A stretch of 64,000 nucleotides of DNA, from NCBI GenBank assembly GCA_007922195.1, contig ML682038.1:6022689-6086688 (forward strand), given 5' to 3'. Both the position numbers and the translations under genes were made by a program. Below the pieces are notes generated by a model. That model was not told the origin of the DNA and searched no databases. It worked only from the letters and a program-made list of their open reading frames with translations. Shown here piece after piece: positions 49,211 to 59,879 of the stretch. Numbering within the stretch: position 1 is the stretch's first letter; every line of letters begins with the position of its first letter. Source of the stretch: Podocnemis expansa (Eukaryota > Chordata > Testudines > Podocnemididae).

Positions 49211-52200
49211 TCTGCAGCTGTGCAATACGGCTTGCTGTAAGACTGCATGGGCAACAACTTAAATCAGATATTTCTTCACTTGCACAGCTGACCCACAGAT
49301 CTGTATACTATTGTATTTTATAACATTCCTATGATGTATTTTCTTTATACATAAACTGAAATTGTCTGGTCAAGGGGGACTGGGGGGCATCACTTTTTTT
49401 TTTTTTTAATGTGTCCCTTGAACAAGTTACAGGTGCCTATGAAACCTTCTTCATATCCTACATTTTATGCCATTGCAAATCCCAAGTAAAAAGCAAAATT
49501 CTCAAATTCTTATAGAGTAACGTATGTATGTGCCACCCATAGTTTTTAGCACTGTAAGCCACTACACTGTGAACAAGCCATGGCACCACAGGATCTTTAT
49601 TTCATTCTTTCAAAATAGAAGTTTCAATTAAATTTGATCTTTTAGTACACCACTAAAATAACTATAATACAAACACAAGACAACCTATCCTCCACATTAG
49701 AGAACTGCTATAAGAAATATTGTTAGTATGTTAATCTACTGCACAAACACAGCGTACAATCTTTATAGGCTCAAAACTCAATGAAAACAAAAAAATATTT
49801 TACCAGATCAAAGGGGCTTCTTCTCTAAGAATCTTTTGCCAGTCACTTCACCATTACAGCCATTCGAAAGCCATAATATTTTTCTCTAAAAAATGGAAGT
49901 ATTTTATCTGCTCTTTGCATACTCAACAGCCCCTCTATTGCTCATACTTGTAATTTAAGAAAAAGAAAAAGAAATCTAAAATTTCAGACTGGCAGCCTGA
50001 CTGCAAACAGATTTATAAAGAAAGCCTCTGGGTAGCCTTAATCATTGCTATTACTAAGGCTTCACTTATAATAGAGAGAGATATTTTTAAGATTTTGTGC
50101 ATGGCATAGAGAGGATGCTTTGCATGTTGCAGTGTCTAACTGAAGAAATAAGCTGAAAGAAGAAAGACAATAGGATGTACAATAAGAATGTACATAATAG
50201 GTATTATTTTCTCATCATAAAGCTGTTGAAACAAAACGAGGAGTCCTTTAGTGGGATGGAAGCACCAGGCAAATAACCTGATTTTTCAGCCTCCAAGTCT
50301 CAATCTATTTGTTCTCCATGGTTTCTTCATTTTTTCGTTCAGGAGCTAAAAAGTGAAATATCTTTTTTACAGGATTCCTGGGTATTATACATAATGTTCA
50401 TTTGAAGTGTTTGGAATCATTGTTCATTATGCAATAACTAACAGCAATTTCTTTCTTTCTTTTTTTTTTTTTTTAAACTACATAGACAGCAGATGACTGA
50501 TTGCTCTCCTATGACAAGAAAAATCTGAAAAAGGTTTTAAAAAGGTGACTACACCAAAGTTTCAGGGGCACCCTACAGCTAATGACTGGACAGCTTGAAT
50601 CTGTTTTTCATCCTGGTCAGAGCATCAAAGCTGCTGTTCCCTGAGCCTGTGATATGGGCTTATTTGTTGTCCCAGGTTTTGTTTTCTTGTCTTTAGAGAT
50701 AGGATTCTTTCTGTAAAATTTAACACAACTAACTAGGGGTTTCCAGCAACTGAATGTTTGCATTACTCTCCTTGGAGCACTACTTTCTTGGCTAAAATAT
50801 CAAACCTTTAACTGATAAGATGTATTGCTGCATTTCCAGTGTTAACTTTTTATGGCAGGAGGGGACACTCGCTCTCTCAAGGTCAGTTTTGTCTTGAGCT
50901 TTCAATGGTTTCTTCTAACCACTGCTTATCAACCTTTATTTCAGCACAACACATGATTCACTGATATGTGACGTGCACCCAGATATTTCAGAACCTTGCA
51001 CTAGCATTCAGGGTCTCATGCAACTGCTTTTGTGATAACAAAGTACGAAAGTGTATTCACTCCCCAAATGGAATCATAGCAGGTCTGTACTCAATGAATC
51101 CTCATCACAGTATACCTTATTCTCTTCTTTTTTCAAAAAAAAAAAAAAGGTAGCTATGTATTTCTACCATTTATTCTTAAATCCTTGCTTTATTTTTGGC
51201 ATGTTTTATAGTTAGCATGCAAGGCCATTTTACCTCTTCTGAGTAATCAAAAGTCCTGTAAAGTCTCATATTTCTACTGTTATGACAGTTTAATTACAAA
51301 CTCTGGCATCCTGTCAAGTTGTGGAGACTCAGATACTTTTATCGTAATCTACTAATTACTTCCATTTATAATCTGCCAATTTCCCTGCACTGCCACTCAA
51401 ACTCTTCTAAAAGTCCATCCAGACAGTCACTGGAATCAAAGATCTGAACACAGTATTCCCATGTTCAAAAAATCAACCATCCATTGGCAAAGCAACAGAT
51501 TAATAATTGTTTTGCTTTATTAATGTCTCCACTGGCTCACTATTTGATATCAATCAAAGATTTTTAGCTCAAAGGACCCATTCTGTAAAACTACATCATT
51601 TGACACTAATGGAAACTCCTGGATGCTTAGTCAATGCTTTTAAAAATGAGTTCACTTAGGGTCTGATCCAAAGCCCACTCAACTCAGATGAAAGATTCAT
51701 GTTAAATTTCATATACTAGCCCTAATTCAGCAAGATACTTACAGAGGTGACTAGCATTAAGTGTAACAGCAGCCTCACTGAAGACAGGCACAGGCTTCAG
51801 TAACCTTCCTGATTTAGGATTTCACTTTGTCACCTAAATTTTAGACTCCATTTTTGAAAATCTTATTCTTATTTCAAGGTTAGGTTTTTTTTTTATTTTG
51901 TTTTTGGTTTTTTGTTTTTTGTTTTTTTTAAGTGCTTACATTCACTTAACATTTGGATTTTTTAATATAAAAAGAACACTTCAAACTTCAAGCGTTCCGG
52001 AGGGATTTCTTCTTCAAAAAGAAGAGGCAAATGTACCGTTTCTTGAATAGTTCAGAGTGAAGGAGGACAAGGAGACTGAGAATAAAGGTGTGAAGAAGAA
52101 AGTCTCTCTTTGTCCATCTAACCCATTCAACTGGAATTACTGTAGAGTCAAGAAGGGATTCAAGATATTAGTCATCTTGAGCACTTTGCCCTTGGCTTGC

Positions 52201-53336
52201 TGGAACCTCACGTGTACAGCATCTTCCATCGGAGGATATTAAGTCACTTTACAAACATTAACATAGTAATAGGCACAATATTCTAACGAAGTAACTATAA
52301 TGACCTTTTTGCATTGTCTGCATCAGGTACTAAAATCTTCTCTTAGTGGCATAAAATCTTTGTCAATTCAAATAGAAATTGCTTCACTGTTAACAACAAA
52401 ATGTTCTTTAAACCTTAAACACATACAGTCAGAATGACTTTTTTTAAGTGCATGCAGGCCAGATTTCTGAAGAATCCAGAACCTAACTTTATTCTCCAAA
52501 GACAATATTAAGGCACGTACATACACAAGTGGGATTTTCAAAAGCACTTAGTGAGACTTAAGTCACTTAACTTCAATGTTAAACTAGATAAAGACGGATG
52601 ATGGGGTGGTGTATTTCAGGCCTCCTGACTTGTTGAAATTCACGGTAGGTGAGGATGAAGTTTGTTGATAAATATAGCCTATACTGTATTTTTTTTTTTT
52701 TAAACACAATTAAGGATGTTAATAAGGCCACATATTTTTCCTTTTCAGCACAGCTGAACTTTTAAACTTGGAACTCCTTAGTGGGGAAAAATGATCAATC
52801 CAAAATTTAATAATTAGGAAACTAAAGAAACAAGTAAAATTCATTTTAGGAATTTAAAACTATGAAGAGGGAAGACTGGAAAAAACAAGCATTATATACA
52901 TAATGCAATCTGACCATTTAAAATTTATTTTAATAAAAATATGATTTTTAGAAAATACCTTGATTTTTACCATCCACTTTCAGTAAAGAAAAAAGGCATT
53001 TTGTCAGTGTAGCATTTAGACTTTAAGTAACATTGTCCATCTTCACCACACACAAGGAACGTCTTAAGAGTCACATGACAAGCTACATTACAGTTTTTGC
53101 CCCATATACCCAAAGTTAGACATTACCTTCTACCCTCTGCACACACAGACACACACACAAATTGTTCCCCATCTGTGCCCATGAAAATATTTCAGATTAA
53201 CTTTCTCCTTCATTAATTGTTGAAATGGGTGGTGGCAGAAAATTTAGTGCAGTAGTGGTAATAATTTGACATTAGGTACAAGTAGCATAAAAAGTAAATA
53301 AAAAGCTCACTGATTTAAAATAAACAGATTACTTAC

Positions 53337-53510
53337 TAATAACGCTGAGTGAACAACTGGAGGACTGGGGTGATCCAAAAACAAAATAAGGCCTGGCAGA
53401 CATCCCTGATCCTGAACAATGGCTCGTCTATTTAAGGGGTCAGCTGCTAGGTCACGCAGCTGATTAACTACTGATAGTGCATCAGGCTCCTCACTCATAG
53501 TGGAGTTCAT
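53337..53510 (-). CDS. ARMC1: ARMC1 coding exon 2 with start codon
   Basis: First coding exon of ARMC1, 58 codons starting [20 protein letters not shown] and ending PPVVHSALL. The start chosen is the ATG at 53,510-53,508, whose product aligns with the human N-terminus (three residues shorter). An in-frame ATG four codons downstream is a possible alternative start. The exon continues 16 nt upstream as 5' UTR to the acceptor AACAG|GTCTTGG (exon edge 53,526). The donor is TTATTA|GTAAGT, phase 0. ARMC1 is a cytosolic/outer-mitochondrial-membrane protein reported to associate with the MICOS/DNAJC11 assembly and with Miro and MTFR-family proteins in mitochondrial distribution. Those roles are literature knowledge, not read from this sequence. 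Confidence 0.97.
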
Positions 53511-54356
53511 TTTCTTATACCAAGACCTGTTAAAAAACAATTCTGCATTAGTAACATTTAATTATTAATTAATCTCTGATTAAATTGTAATGCACATAGA
53601 ATGGAACACTCTGAATTTGTCCTTAGCAGCATACAGAAATCATAAGATGTGGGCACTACACCTGTAAAATTGGAATTTTAAGAGTACACCTGTATAGAGT
53701 GACAATCTTTGTTAGACATGTACTGGCTCATTCTTTGTGTATAATTTGTAGGCCTATCAACTTGTACAGAAGGTACATAGGCAACGATTTATAAAGGGAC
53801 TGTCAAAGAGTGTTGATACCAATTATGATTAGATGAAGAACCAACAATTCATTACAGACCATACTGTCTATGGAAACCTAAAACATATCATCCTAATTCT
53901 GTTTTCTATTGAAAGTAAACGTGCAAAGAAACAGGTGCTTCCATTATACATGTTTTAAAAATGACAAATAGTTTGTTTTCACATTAATTTCTTTCACACC
54001 ACAAAAAACAGATCAAGAAAGCAACCCAAAATTTGTATCTATGCTATCAGGCGCATCTAACATTTCATTTAATTTTGGAATTACATATCAAATATGTAAA
54101 ACATAACATAAATTCAAGCCTGCAGTGGCTGCAAGTTGAAGCACATGCTTTATATATTTCTTTTTAAAAGACAGAGAATACCACAAGTATTGGGTACAGG
54201 AAAAAATAAGTTGAGGGCTTAAAAAAATAAAATAAGGGCTTCATCTTTCTGACACCGAGGACAAGAGGAATCAGTACGATTTTAAGTGAAGCCGATGTTG
54301 AATGGAGAACACTAGACTCTAAAGCTACTTAAAGATAACAATTACATTGTGGAAAA

Positions 54357-54484
54357 CAGTGATTCTCAACCACTGTGTTGGGACACATTGCTGTGTTGCG
54401 GAAAGCTGGGGAGCTGGCTGGATTTGGACAGCGCCTGGTGTGACTTGTGGGGTTGCAATATGCTGCCAAGGTTGAGAACTGCTG
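54357..54484. mobile_element. hAT-type miniature element
   Basis: Ends CAGTGATTCTCAACC and GGTTGAGAACTGCTG. Flanks GTGGAAAA (54,349-54,356) and GTGTAAAG (54,485-54,492) match at 6 of 8. 128 bp, related to the 9.5-kb element in the opposite orientation. Confidence 0.75.
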
Positions 54485-54519
54485 GTGTAAAGCATACCAT
54501 AAATCATTCTTCTATTGGG

Positions 54520-54690
54520 TCTGAGCTCTTCTTCAGGTCCAGGAAATCAACTCAGACCTGAAGAAAAGCTGTGTTAGCTCAAAAGCTTGTTTCCCTCACC
54601 AGCAGAAGCTGGTCCAAATAAATACATTACCTGACCCACCTAGTCTCTCTAGTATACTAGGTCCAGAATGGCCACAACAACAACACATGC
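54520..54690 (+). repeat. Dispersed repeat copy (family also at 11.1 and 32.5 kb)
   Basis: GACCTGAAGAAAAGCTGTGT, CTCAAAAGCTTGTTTCCCTC, CAGCAGAAGCTGGTCC, CCTGACCCACCTAGTCTCTC and a terminal CACAACAACAACA. The best-preserved of the three copies. GAGCTCTTCTTCAGGTC near its start forms a small hairpin with the following GACCTGAAGAAAAGCT. Confidence 0.6.
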
Positions 54691-54884
54691 AAGTAACAGT
54701 CATTTTTATGAATTGCTTTTAATTTAAAAAAGGCAAAGCCAGGTCTTTAAACTCCCCCACCCCCGCAAAATAGCAAGAATTAGGGGGTTTATGTAAAACA
54801 AATTTCTGGACATCAGAACTCTTACGGTATTTCCTCATCTTTGATAGGGATTTCCTTTGAGATCTCAGAAAATAAATTAATCTC

Positions 54885-54975
54885 AGTCTGCTTTAGTTTC
54901 CCTCACTTCTGTAGACTGGGGATATTTATTGACCTCATGGGTTGGTATTAGTGTTTGTAAGGAACTTTCAAATCC
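54885..54975 (+). repeat. MIR-like ancient SINE fragment
   Basis: CTGCTTTAGTTTCCCTCACT, CTGTAGACTGGGGATATTTA and GACCTCATGGG follow the 3' part of MIR. Confidence 0.45.
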
Positions 54976-55113
54976 TTGCTTAGCGTTACAGTGTTATTAC
55001 TCATCTGCATGGAAAAACACCATCTTCAGGAAACCATTCCCTGACACGCATAAAAACAACCACCTCTTAACCACAATAAGGTAGAAACAAGAAGGGCTAC
55101 TGCAGAGAAGCAA

Positions 55114-55250
55114 GTTCCAAAGGGGCAGCTGTGTTAGCCTAGTAAAGCAAAAAAAGCATGAAGTCCTATGGTACTTGAAAACTAACAGGTTCATTTTCTG
55201 CAGGCGAAAAGCCCACTTTGTCGGACGCTTTGAAGAAGGCAGAGAAGCAC
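55114..55250 (+). repeat. Foldback-family left arm
   Basis: TTCCAAAGGGGCAGCTGTGT, TAGCCTAGTAAAGCAAAAAA, AAAACTAACAGG and CCCACTTTGTCGGACGCTTT match the left arm of the 35.9-kb hairpin in order. More diverged than most copies. Confidence 0.7.
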
Positions 55251-55359
55251 TTTGCAAAAGCGGCAACAAGGGATTTAATCTGGAATAATCCAGTTACTTT
55301 GCTAGTGGGAGCAACTTGTTGCTCGGAGAAGTACCTCCCCGCCACTTTGTAGATCCTGC

Positions 55360-55532
55360 CACTGTTCCCTCTAAGCTGTGCACGTGCACACAGGTCATGA
55401 AGCCCGTGCACACAACAAACTAAAGTGCACACAAAAAAATTCAATAGTGCTAACACTGGTGCCACACAGAAATGTTTTTGCGCACATAAAGAAATTGTTT
55501 GCATACAGTCTGAGTAATTAGAGGGAACACTG
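55360..55532. mobile_element. hAT-like miniature element
   Basis: CACTGTTCCCTCTAA at the left and TTAGAGGGAACACTG at the right are inverted repeats of a known hAT-type terminus. The interior is rich in GTGCACAC-type motifs. Flanking bases do not show a clear 8-bp duplication. 173 bp. Confidence 0.7.
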
Positions 55533-55571
55533 CTACCACTCGGCCTGGCTGGCAAACTCAGCAGCCCCCAT

Positions 55572-55683
55572 CAGGGATTTCCCTACCACGCCACCCCCAA
55601 TTTCCCAACACCCCCCAGCTGTCAGCTAGTAACAGCGCTATCCCAATTTAGTGAGCACCGCAACACCCCAGTTTCAAGTCCTG
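55572..55683 (+). repeat. Duplicated segment, copy 1
   Basis: Shares AGGGATTT, ATTTCCCAACACCCCCC, CAGCTGTCAGCTAGTAA, TAGTGAGCACC and TTTCAAGTCCTG in the same order with 58,935-59,054. By eye about 75-80 percent identical over roughly 115 bp. The origin is unknown. Confidence 0.75.
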
Positions 55684-55699
55684 GGGACAATACTGGCCC

Positions 55700-56215
55700 T
55701 CATCCGACCCCTGAGCTGCAAATCCTGCGCCCCCGCAGCGCAGCCCACCCCACCCCCTGCTCGGCTCGGGTCTCAGCCCAGCCCCCCCACCCGCCCCCTT
55801 TCTGTTGCCCCCTCTTCTCGGGGCCCGGCCCACGCACCGCTGCAGGCCGGCTTCCCAGCGCTGGGCCGCTCAGCATCGTGCCTCCATCGCACCCGCGCCG
55901 CTCTGCCTCGCCCAGGGCCGGTGGGGCGCGCGGGGGGCGGGGGCGGGGGCTGGGACCCGCCACACACAAACACCACTCACCGGGACGCCCCCCCGCCTCA
56001 CTGAGTGACCCCGCGCCGCCTCCCCGCCTCCCGCGCCCCCATTGGCTGAACCCAATTGCGCCTCTCTACCATTCACAGCATACATAGTTGCGCAACAATC
56101 CGATTGGCCGCCCCCAGGGCATTGTGGGCGGAGTCGACTCAGGCCCGGGAAACGAGCCGTTCCAGAACGCGCGGCTTCCTGTGCCCAACTGCATGATGGG
56201 ATATGTAGTCGCTAC
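55700..56215. promoter_or_regulatory. CpG-island promoter of ARMC1
   Basis: A GC-rich, CpG-dense block with no TATA box, containing GC boxes, two CCAAT boxes on the minus strand (56,041 and 56,103) and, at 56,190-56,209 on the minus strand, ACTACATATCCCATCATGCA. The last closely resembles the ZNF143/Staf consensus found at many housekeeping promoters. Position and orientation fit ARMC1, whose first intron starts at 55,980. Several stop-free frames across the island on both strands are base-composition artefacts. Confidence 0.75.
55981..56090 (-). other. ARMC1: Probable noncoding exon 1 (5' UTR) of ARMC1
   Basis: On the minus strand a good splice donor (CGTCCCG|GTGAGTGG) sits at 55,980/55,981 inside a CpG island, about 2.4 kb upstream of the acceptor at 53,526. 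The 5' end is not known; the high coordinate given is an estimate from CCAAT boxes on the minus strand near 56,041 and 56,103. The coding start is in exon 2, so this exon should be untranslated. Transcript data would fix the start. Confidence 0.5.
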
Positions 56216-56351
56216 AGGTCTGCAGGAGACCTGCCAGCACAGGTGGTTGGCTATCAGGGGCTACCGGTGCCTGGCAGTCTGTCCCTGTCGTCTGGGGGCC
56301 CCTTGCCTGCTGCTGGAACAGTGCATCTTGGGATCCGGACTCGCTGTCAAG

Positions 56352-56615
56352 TTCTGGGGCAGTTGTGTTAGTCTAGTAAAGCAAAAAATGCAAGGGGTCT
56401 TGTGGCACTTTTAAAGACTAACAGATTTATTTATCACATGAGCTTTCGAGGGAGAAAATCCCACTTCGTCAGACGCTTTGAAGAGGGGGAACTTACAGAA
56501 TGGGATGAAAATAAATGGAAGGGAGTTTAAGACTTCGGATCAGGTCATACTGTAACAGCAAATCAGAGCATTTGTTACGATTCATGCTGGTTACGTGGAA
56601 GCCCTGCCATCCAAC
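56352..56615 (+). repeat. Foldback-family left arm
   Basis: GGGGCAGTTGTGTTAGTCTA, GGGTCTTGTGGCACTTTTAA, ATCACATGAGCTTTCGAGGG, CCCACTTCGTCAGACGCTTT, CTTACAGAATGGGATGAAAA and GTAACAGCAAATCAGAGCA. A near-complete arm lying about 150 bp upstream of the ARMC1 CpG island. Confidence 0.8.
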
Positions 56616-56844
56616 TTCACCTGCTCCAAGCCCTGAGGTCTGACAAAGACAGATAAGTGGGCTACATCTAGCCAGGAGTCAGCCTATGGTGGATAACCCT
56701 GATATGTACAGGCCCACTATGTATACTGAAAATACAATGGAATTTAAAACCTGCCAGGTGGCAGATCTAAGGCAAAATAATTTGATTGAAAGATCTGTTC
56801 AAATACTACCATCAGTTAAACACTGCAGCTAAACATCATCTGAA

Positions 56845-56940
56845 AAACAAACAAGGAGTCCTGTGGCACTTCATTTGTTTTGTTTGTTCAGTAAAGCTTG
56901 TTTATTTTACTGAAATAGACTAACACAGCTTCCCCTTTGT
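56845..56940. repeat. Foldback-family internally deleted copy
   Basis: AAACAAGGAGTCCTGTGGCA on the left is joined directly to ATAGACTAACACAGCTTCCC on the right, so both termini remain with almost no interior. Confidence 0.6.
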
Positions 56941-57447
56941 AACGTATCTTCATCTGAGTTTCTATTATCAAATTACATTTTTAAGTTAAATAGTTTTACA
57001 AATCCTATTTACATTATTTATGCTTTGCTTCTGCACTTCTCCTAGCTTGTAAAAGGAAATGTTTCAAATTTGAAACTTTCAAAGACACAATCAGGCTCTT
57101 GTTCAAACCACTGCAGTGGAATTTTAATTTTTTTGAACAGTTCACTTCTTTATTTGATCTCTTTTCTATTTGTGGAAACTTTTACAATTTTTTTAGGTTC
57201 TATAACAACTTGATTTATCAGCATTTAAGTTTGCAACTAAATTTAAACCAACTCTTTAATCCAGTGTCAAGCGTTCTAAATTTTGGAAAGCAGAGGCCCC
57301 CATGCCTTGGCATTTGGAAAAATGAAACCAATTATGCCCTTCCTGCAACCTTGTGCCATGCTGATAAAGGTACACCCATCTTAATCTATATAATATAAAT
57401 TATATTGACTGAATAGCCAGTATTTATATCATAATATAAATTATATT

Positions 57448-57519
57448 GGCTGAACAGCCAATCAGAATTTACAATCTGTGCAGCCCAGGAGAAGCTATCA
57501 TGGGATTGGCTCTCAGCAG
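57448..57519 (+). repeat. Second copy of the CCAAT-box promoter module
   Basis: GGCTGAACAGCCAATCAGAA, then GGAGAAGC and GGGATTGGCTCT, colinear with 59,662-59,732 at roughly 80 percent. It keeps the CCAAT box and the inverted CCAAT box with about the same spacing but has lost CpGs. It is preceded by a two-copy AT-rich tandem repeat (57,385-57,447). Confidence 0.75.
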
Positions 57520-57690
57520 TATACATATAGTAGATACATAATGTATGTATCATATATCTTTTGCACCCTGCCACCCTCACAGCTACTTCTTCATGGAAAC
57601 AAAGATTTTCATAATACACTTCTTTACTTTCTTACACGTTAAAATAAAATCATTATAGAGAAAACATACAAAAAATAGTAAGCAGATTTA

Positions 57691-57845
57691 AAGGCATAGC
57701 CAAATTAGTTTAGTTCAACAAAGCAAACAAGGAGTCCGGTGGGACTTTTTAAAGACTTAAGAAATTTATTTATCGCATGAGCTTTCAGCATCTGACAAGG
57801 TGAGATTTTCCTCCACAAGTGCAACCAGACTCCTTGTTTGTTAAG
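57691..57845. repeat. Foldback-family internally deleted copy
   Basis: AAAGGCATAGCCAAATTAGT, AAACAAGGAGTCCGGTGGG, TTATTTATCGCATGAGCTTT, then ATCTGACAAGGTGAGATTTT and a terminal CAGACTCCTTGTTTGTTAAG. Left and right arms are joined after losing the inner part. Confidence 0.7.
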
Positions 57846-58411
57846 CAGATTTAATAAATACTCTAAACATATCAGGATTTGCCCATCAGTGTTGTGCAGC
57901 TGTTAGAGCTAAGTTTTTCTGGTCCTCAAGAGCTGCCCCCTTCCTTGGAAAGAAAATACTAGCTATGCTAGGTTAAGCTCACATTTTTTATGACAAAAGA
58001 GTCCTTTCTTGGAAAACCCAGTTTAAAACTGTATATACAAGACTCTCAGGGAGTGATACCTCTCTGGAGGTGTTTACAACCTGAGTGACTCACTGTAATC
58101 ATCTCCCAGTTTTCATTTCTTAAGAGGAACTGAGGTAACCGTTCCCATGCTACAGTTGCATACGATGGCACAATAGCTCACAGTGATAACCATTTGTAAC
58201 CTTAATGCAACATGGTCCCTAAAGATATTAGATGCAGTTAAATATGTCACAAGAGATTTTAGAAAGGTCAGAACAGAAATCAAATATTTTTGCTATAAAA
58301 TAGCACATGTATAGATCTTACCAACCTCCTTTAATGTGTAACAAACATGCATTCATACCATTTGTCACCAAATAAAAAACAAAAAATGTAATCTTCAGGA
58401 ATACTTCAATG

Positions 58412-58889
58412 CAGTGGTTCCCAGTATTTTCTCTGTTGTGGCACACCTTGCTACCTTTAATTAATTTGAGGCACACCACCTTATAGTTTCCAAGTGAACT
58501 CATGAATATTCATGAGCCAATAAGCCAATCCACAGCTGTTTATGTAGTTTTTCAAAAAATTTTGCAGCACACTTGTGTGCCGTACCGGGCCGGCTCTACT
58601 GGGAGGCAAGAGACAGACATGGCTTCAGGTGTCCCTTCTTAGGGGCACCTAGCCCGCCTGAAGATCAGGCTGTGTCCTGCTTCTTCAACTCTTTCCTAGC
58701 AGCTCAGGCACTGTTAATCAACCTGCAGCTTAAGTCATGTAGGCAGAGTGCACTTTAAATCTCTCTGCATGCAGACGTTTTCAGCCTCCATGAATGAGAT
58801 GGTGGGGGGAGCCAAATCAAAATTTGGTTTGGGGTGCCACAACCCTAGAGCTGGCCCTGGTGCCGTAGCACGCTGGTTAGGAAACACTG
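58412..58889. mobile_element. hAT-type element hosting another hAT element
   Basis: Ends CAGTGGTTCCCAGTA and TTAGGAAACACTG. Flanks CTTCAATG (58,404-58,411) and CTTTAGTG (58,890-58,897) match at 6 of 8. It is interrupted at 58,585 by a complete element; without it about 195 bp remain. Confidence 0.75.
58585..58859. mobile_element. Nested hAT-type miniature element
   Basis: Termini CCGGGCCGGCTCTA and TAGAGCTGGCCCTG are inverted repeats with two mismatches. They are flanked by perfect 8-bp duplications GTGCCGTA at 58,577-58,584 and 58,860-58,867. 275 bp with no transposase. Confidence 0.92.
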
Positions 58890-58934
58890 CTTTAGTGGAC
58901 ATACAAATCATCCCAAAACAGGGTGTATTCAATA

Positions 58935-59054
58935 GCAGGGATTTTCCTAACACTGCCCTTGCATTTCCCAACACCCCCCTCAGCTGTCAGCTAGTAAGAG
59001 TGTTATACCAAACTAGTGAGCACCCCCCAACCTCCCCCCCAATTTCAAGTCCTG
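58935..59054 (+). repeat. Duplicated segment, copy 2
   Basis: Counterpart of 55,572-55,683 in the same orientation. Its CpGs are changed to TG or CA relative to copy 1, which lies at the edge of the ARMC1 CpG island. Confidence 0.75.
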
Positions 59055-59373
59055 TGCAGAATGCAGTTCAAAAGCATTCTGAAAAAAAGGATGCGTTTTA
59101 GTCAGGATTGCTGCGGCACAGCCCTACGTCACACCATGACAATGAAACATGCAGGTGTCCAGTAGACAACATGCTTTGCTTTTCTGTGCACCAACACCAT
59201 GATCAGCGGAAGGCAGACAGGCATTCATTCTAGCCCCAGCTTTCTCTCCTGTTCAAGCGAGAGCACGAAATATGGATTGAAAACAAACCGCTCCCTGGCT
59301 TTTACAAAGTCATTGCTCTTGGGCTGTGCTGAGACCCAGCCACGACACAGCGCTACAGAAGCACAGCTACCCT

Positions 59374-59492
59374 GCAAATAGTGTAGTGGCTAGCACTTTT
59401 GCTTAACATGCAGAAGGCCCTGGGTTCAATTCCCAGGGGGCTGGACTCGATGATCTCACGAGGTCCCTTCCAGCCCTATGATTTGATTGAGC
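59374..59492 (+). mobile_element. tRNA-Val-like SINE with CR1-type tail, copy 2
   Basis: GCAAATAGTGTAGTGGCTAG, CACTTTTGCTTAACATGCAG and GGGTTCAATTCCCAG track tRNA-Val(AAC), with AAC in the anticodon position. The tail GGCTGGACTCGATGATCTCA and GAGGTCCCTTCCAGCCCTAT is CR1-like. It lies about 0.5 kb upstream of the inferred MTFR1 start and ends in ATTTGATTGAGC like copy 1. Confidence 0.85.
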
Positions 59493-59661
59493 CAGCAGCA
59501 GAGACCCAGGCAAGCAGCAAGGCCCGGACGGACACCGGCCCACAGCTCGGCAGCCTTGAGCCGGCTCAGCTCTGACCTATCGGGACACGCCGCCCTTGAC
59601 TCCCATTGGGCTCAGCAGCAGCACGACGTCAGCTGCGCGCGGGTCCCCAACCCGCTCGAAC

Positions 59662-59732
59662 GCTGAACGGCCAATCAGAATTTGCATTCTGAGCCACCCG
59701 GGAGAAGCCGCTATGGGATTGGCTCTGGGCAG
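59662..59732 (+). promoter_or_regulatory. CCAAT-box promoter module
   Basis: GCTGAACGGCCAATCAGAAT with GGGATTGGCTCTGGGCAG forms a pair of oppositely oriented CCAAT boxes about 45 bp apart at the upstream edge of the CpG island. A diverged copy lies 2.2 kb upstream. Confidence 0.65.
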
Positions 59733-59879
59733 GCGCCTTTCAATCGCGGGTGGGCGCGGACCGAGTCAACCCTAAGTGGCGCCGGCGCCGGTTAAGCCTG
59801 CGGATTCTATTCATCCGGCCTCTCGCAGGCGCGGCGGTGATTGGTCAGCGCTTTGTCTGCGCGGCTCGGGATTGGCTGT

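Larger units (their letters stand above)
47220..53336 (-). other. ARMC1 intron 2
   Basis: About 6.1 kb of mostly AT-rich noncoding DNA. Recognisable pieces are poly-G at 47,819-47,830, poly-A at 48,480-48,500, an L3-like LINE tail (48,540-48,805), a MIR-like fragment (49,085-49,210) and a CA-rich microsatellite near 53,140-53,160. From 49.3 to 53.1 kb no gene or repeat family is recognised apart from short poly-T tracts (49,396, 50,460, 51,888, 52,688). Confidence 0.6.
53527..55980 (-). other. ARMC1 intron 1
   Basis: Noncoding. It holds a short hAT-like element (54,357-54,484), a dispersed repeat copy (54,520-54,690), a MIR-like stretch (54,885-54,975), a foldback-family arm (55,114-55,250), another hAT-like element (55,360-55,532) and a 112-bp stretch duplicated at 58.9 kb. 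Between 53.5 and 54.3 kb nothing recognisable is seen. Confidence 0.6.

Noticed and set aside
55166..55833. A 129-codon minus-strand frame and neighbouring frames near the ARMC1 island
   Set aside because: They span a foldback arm, a hAT-like element and GC-rich island sequence. No conserved product is visible.
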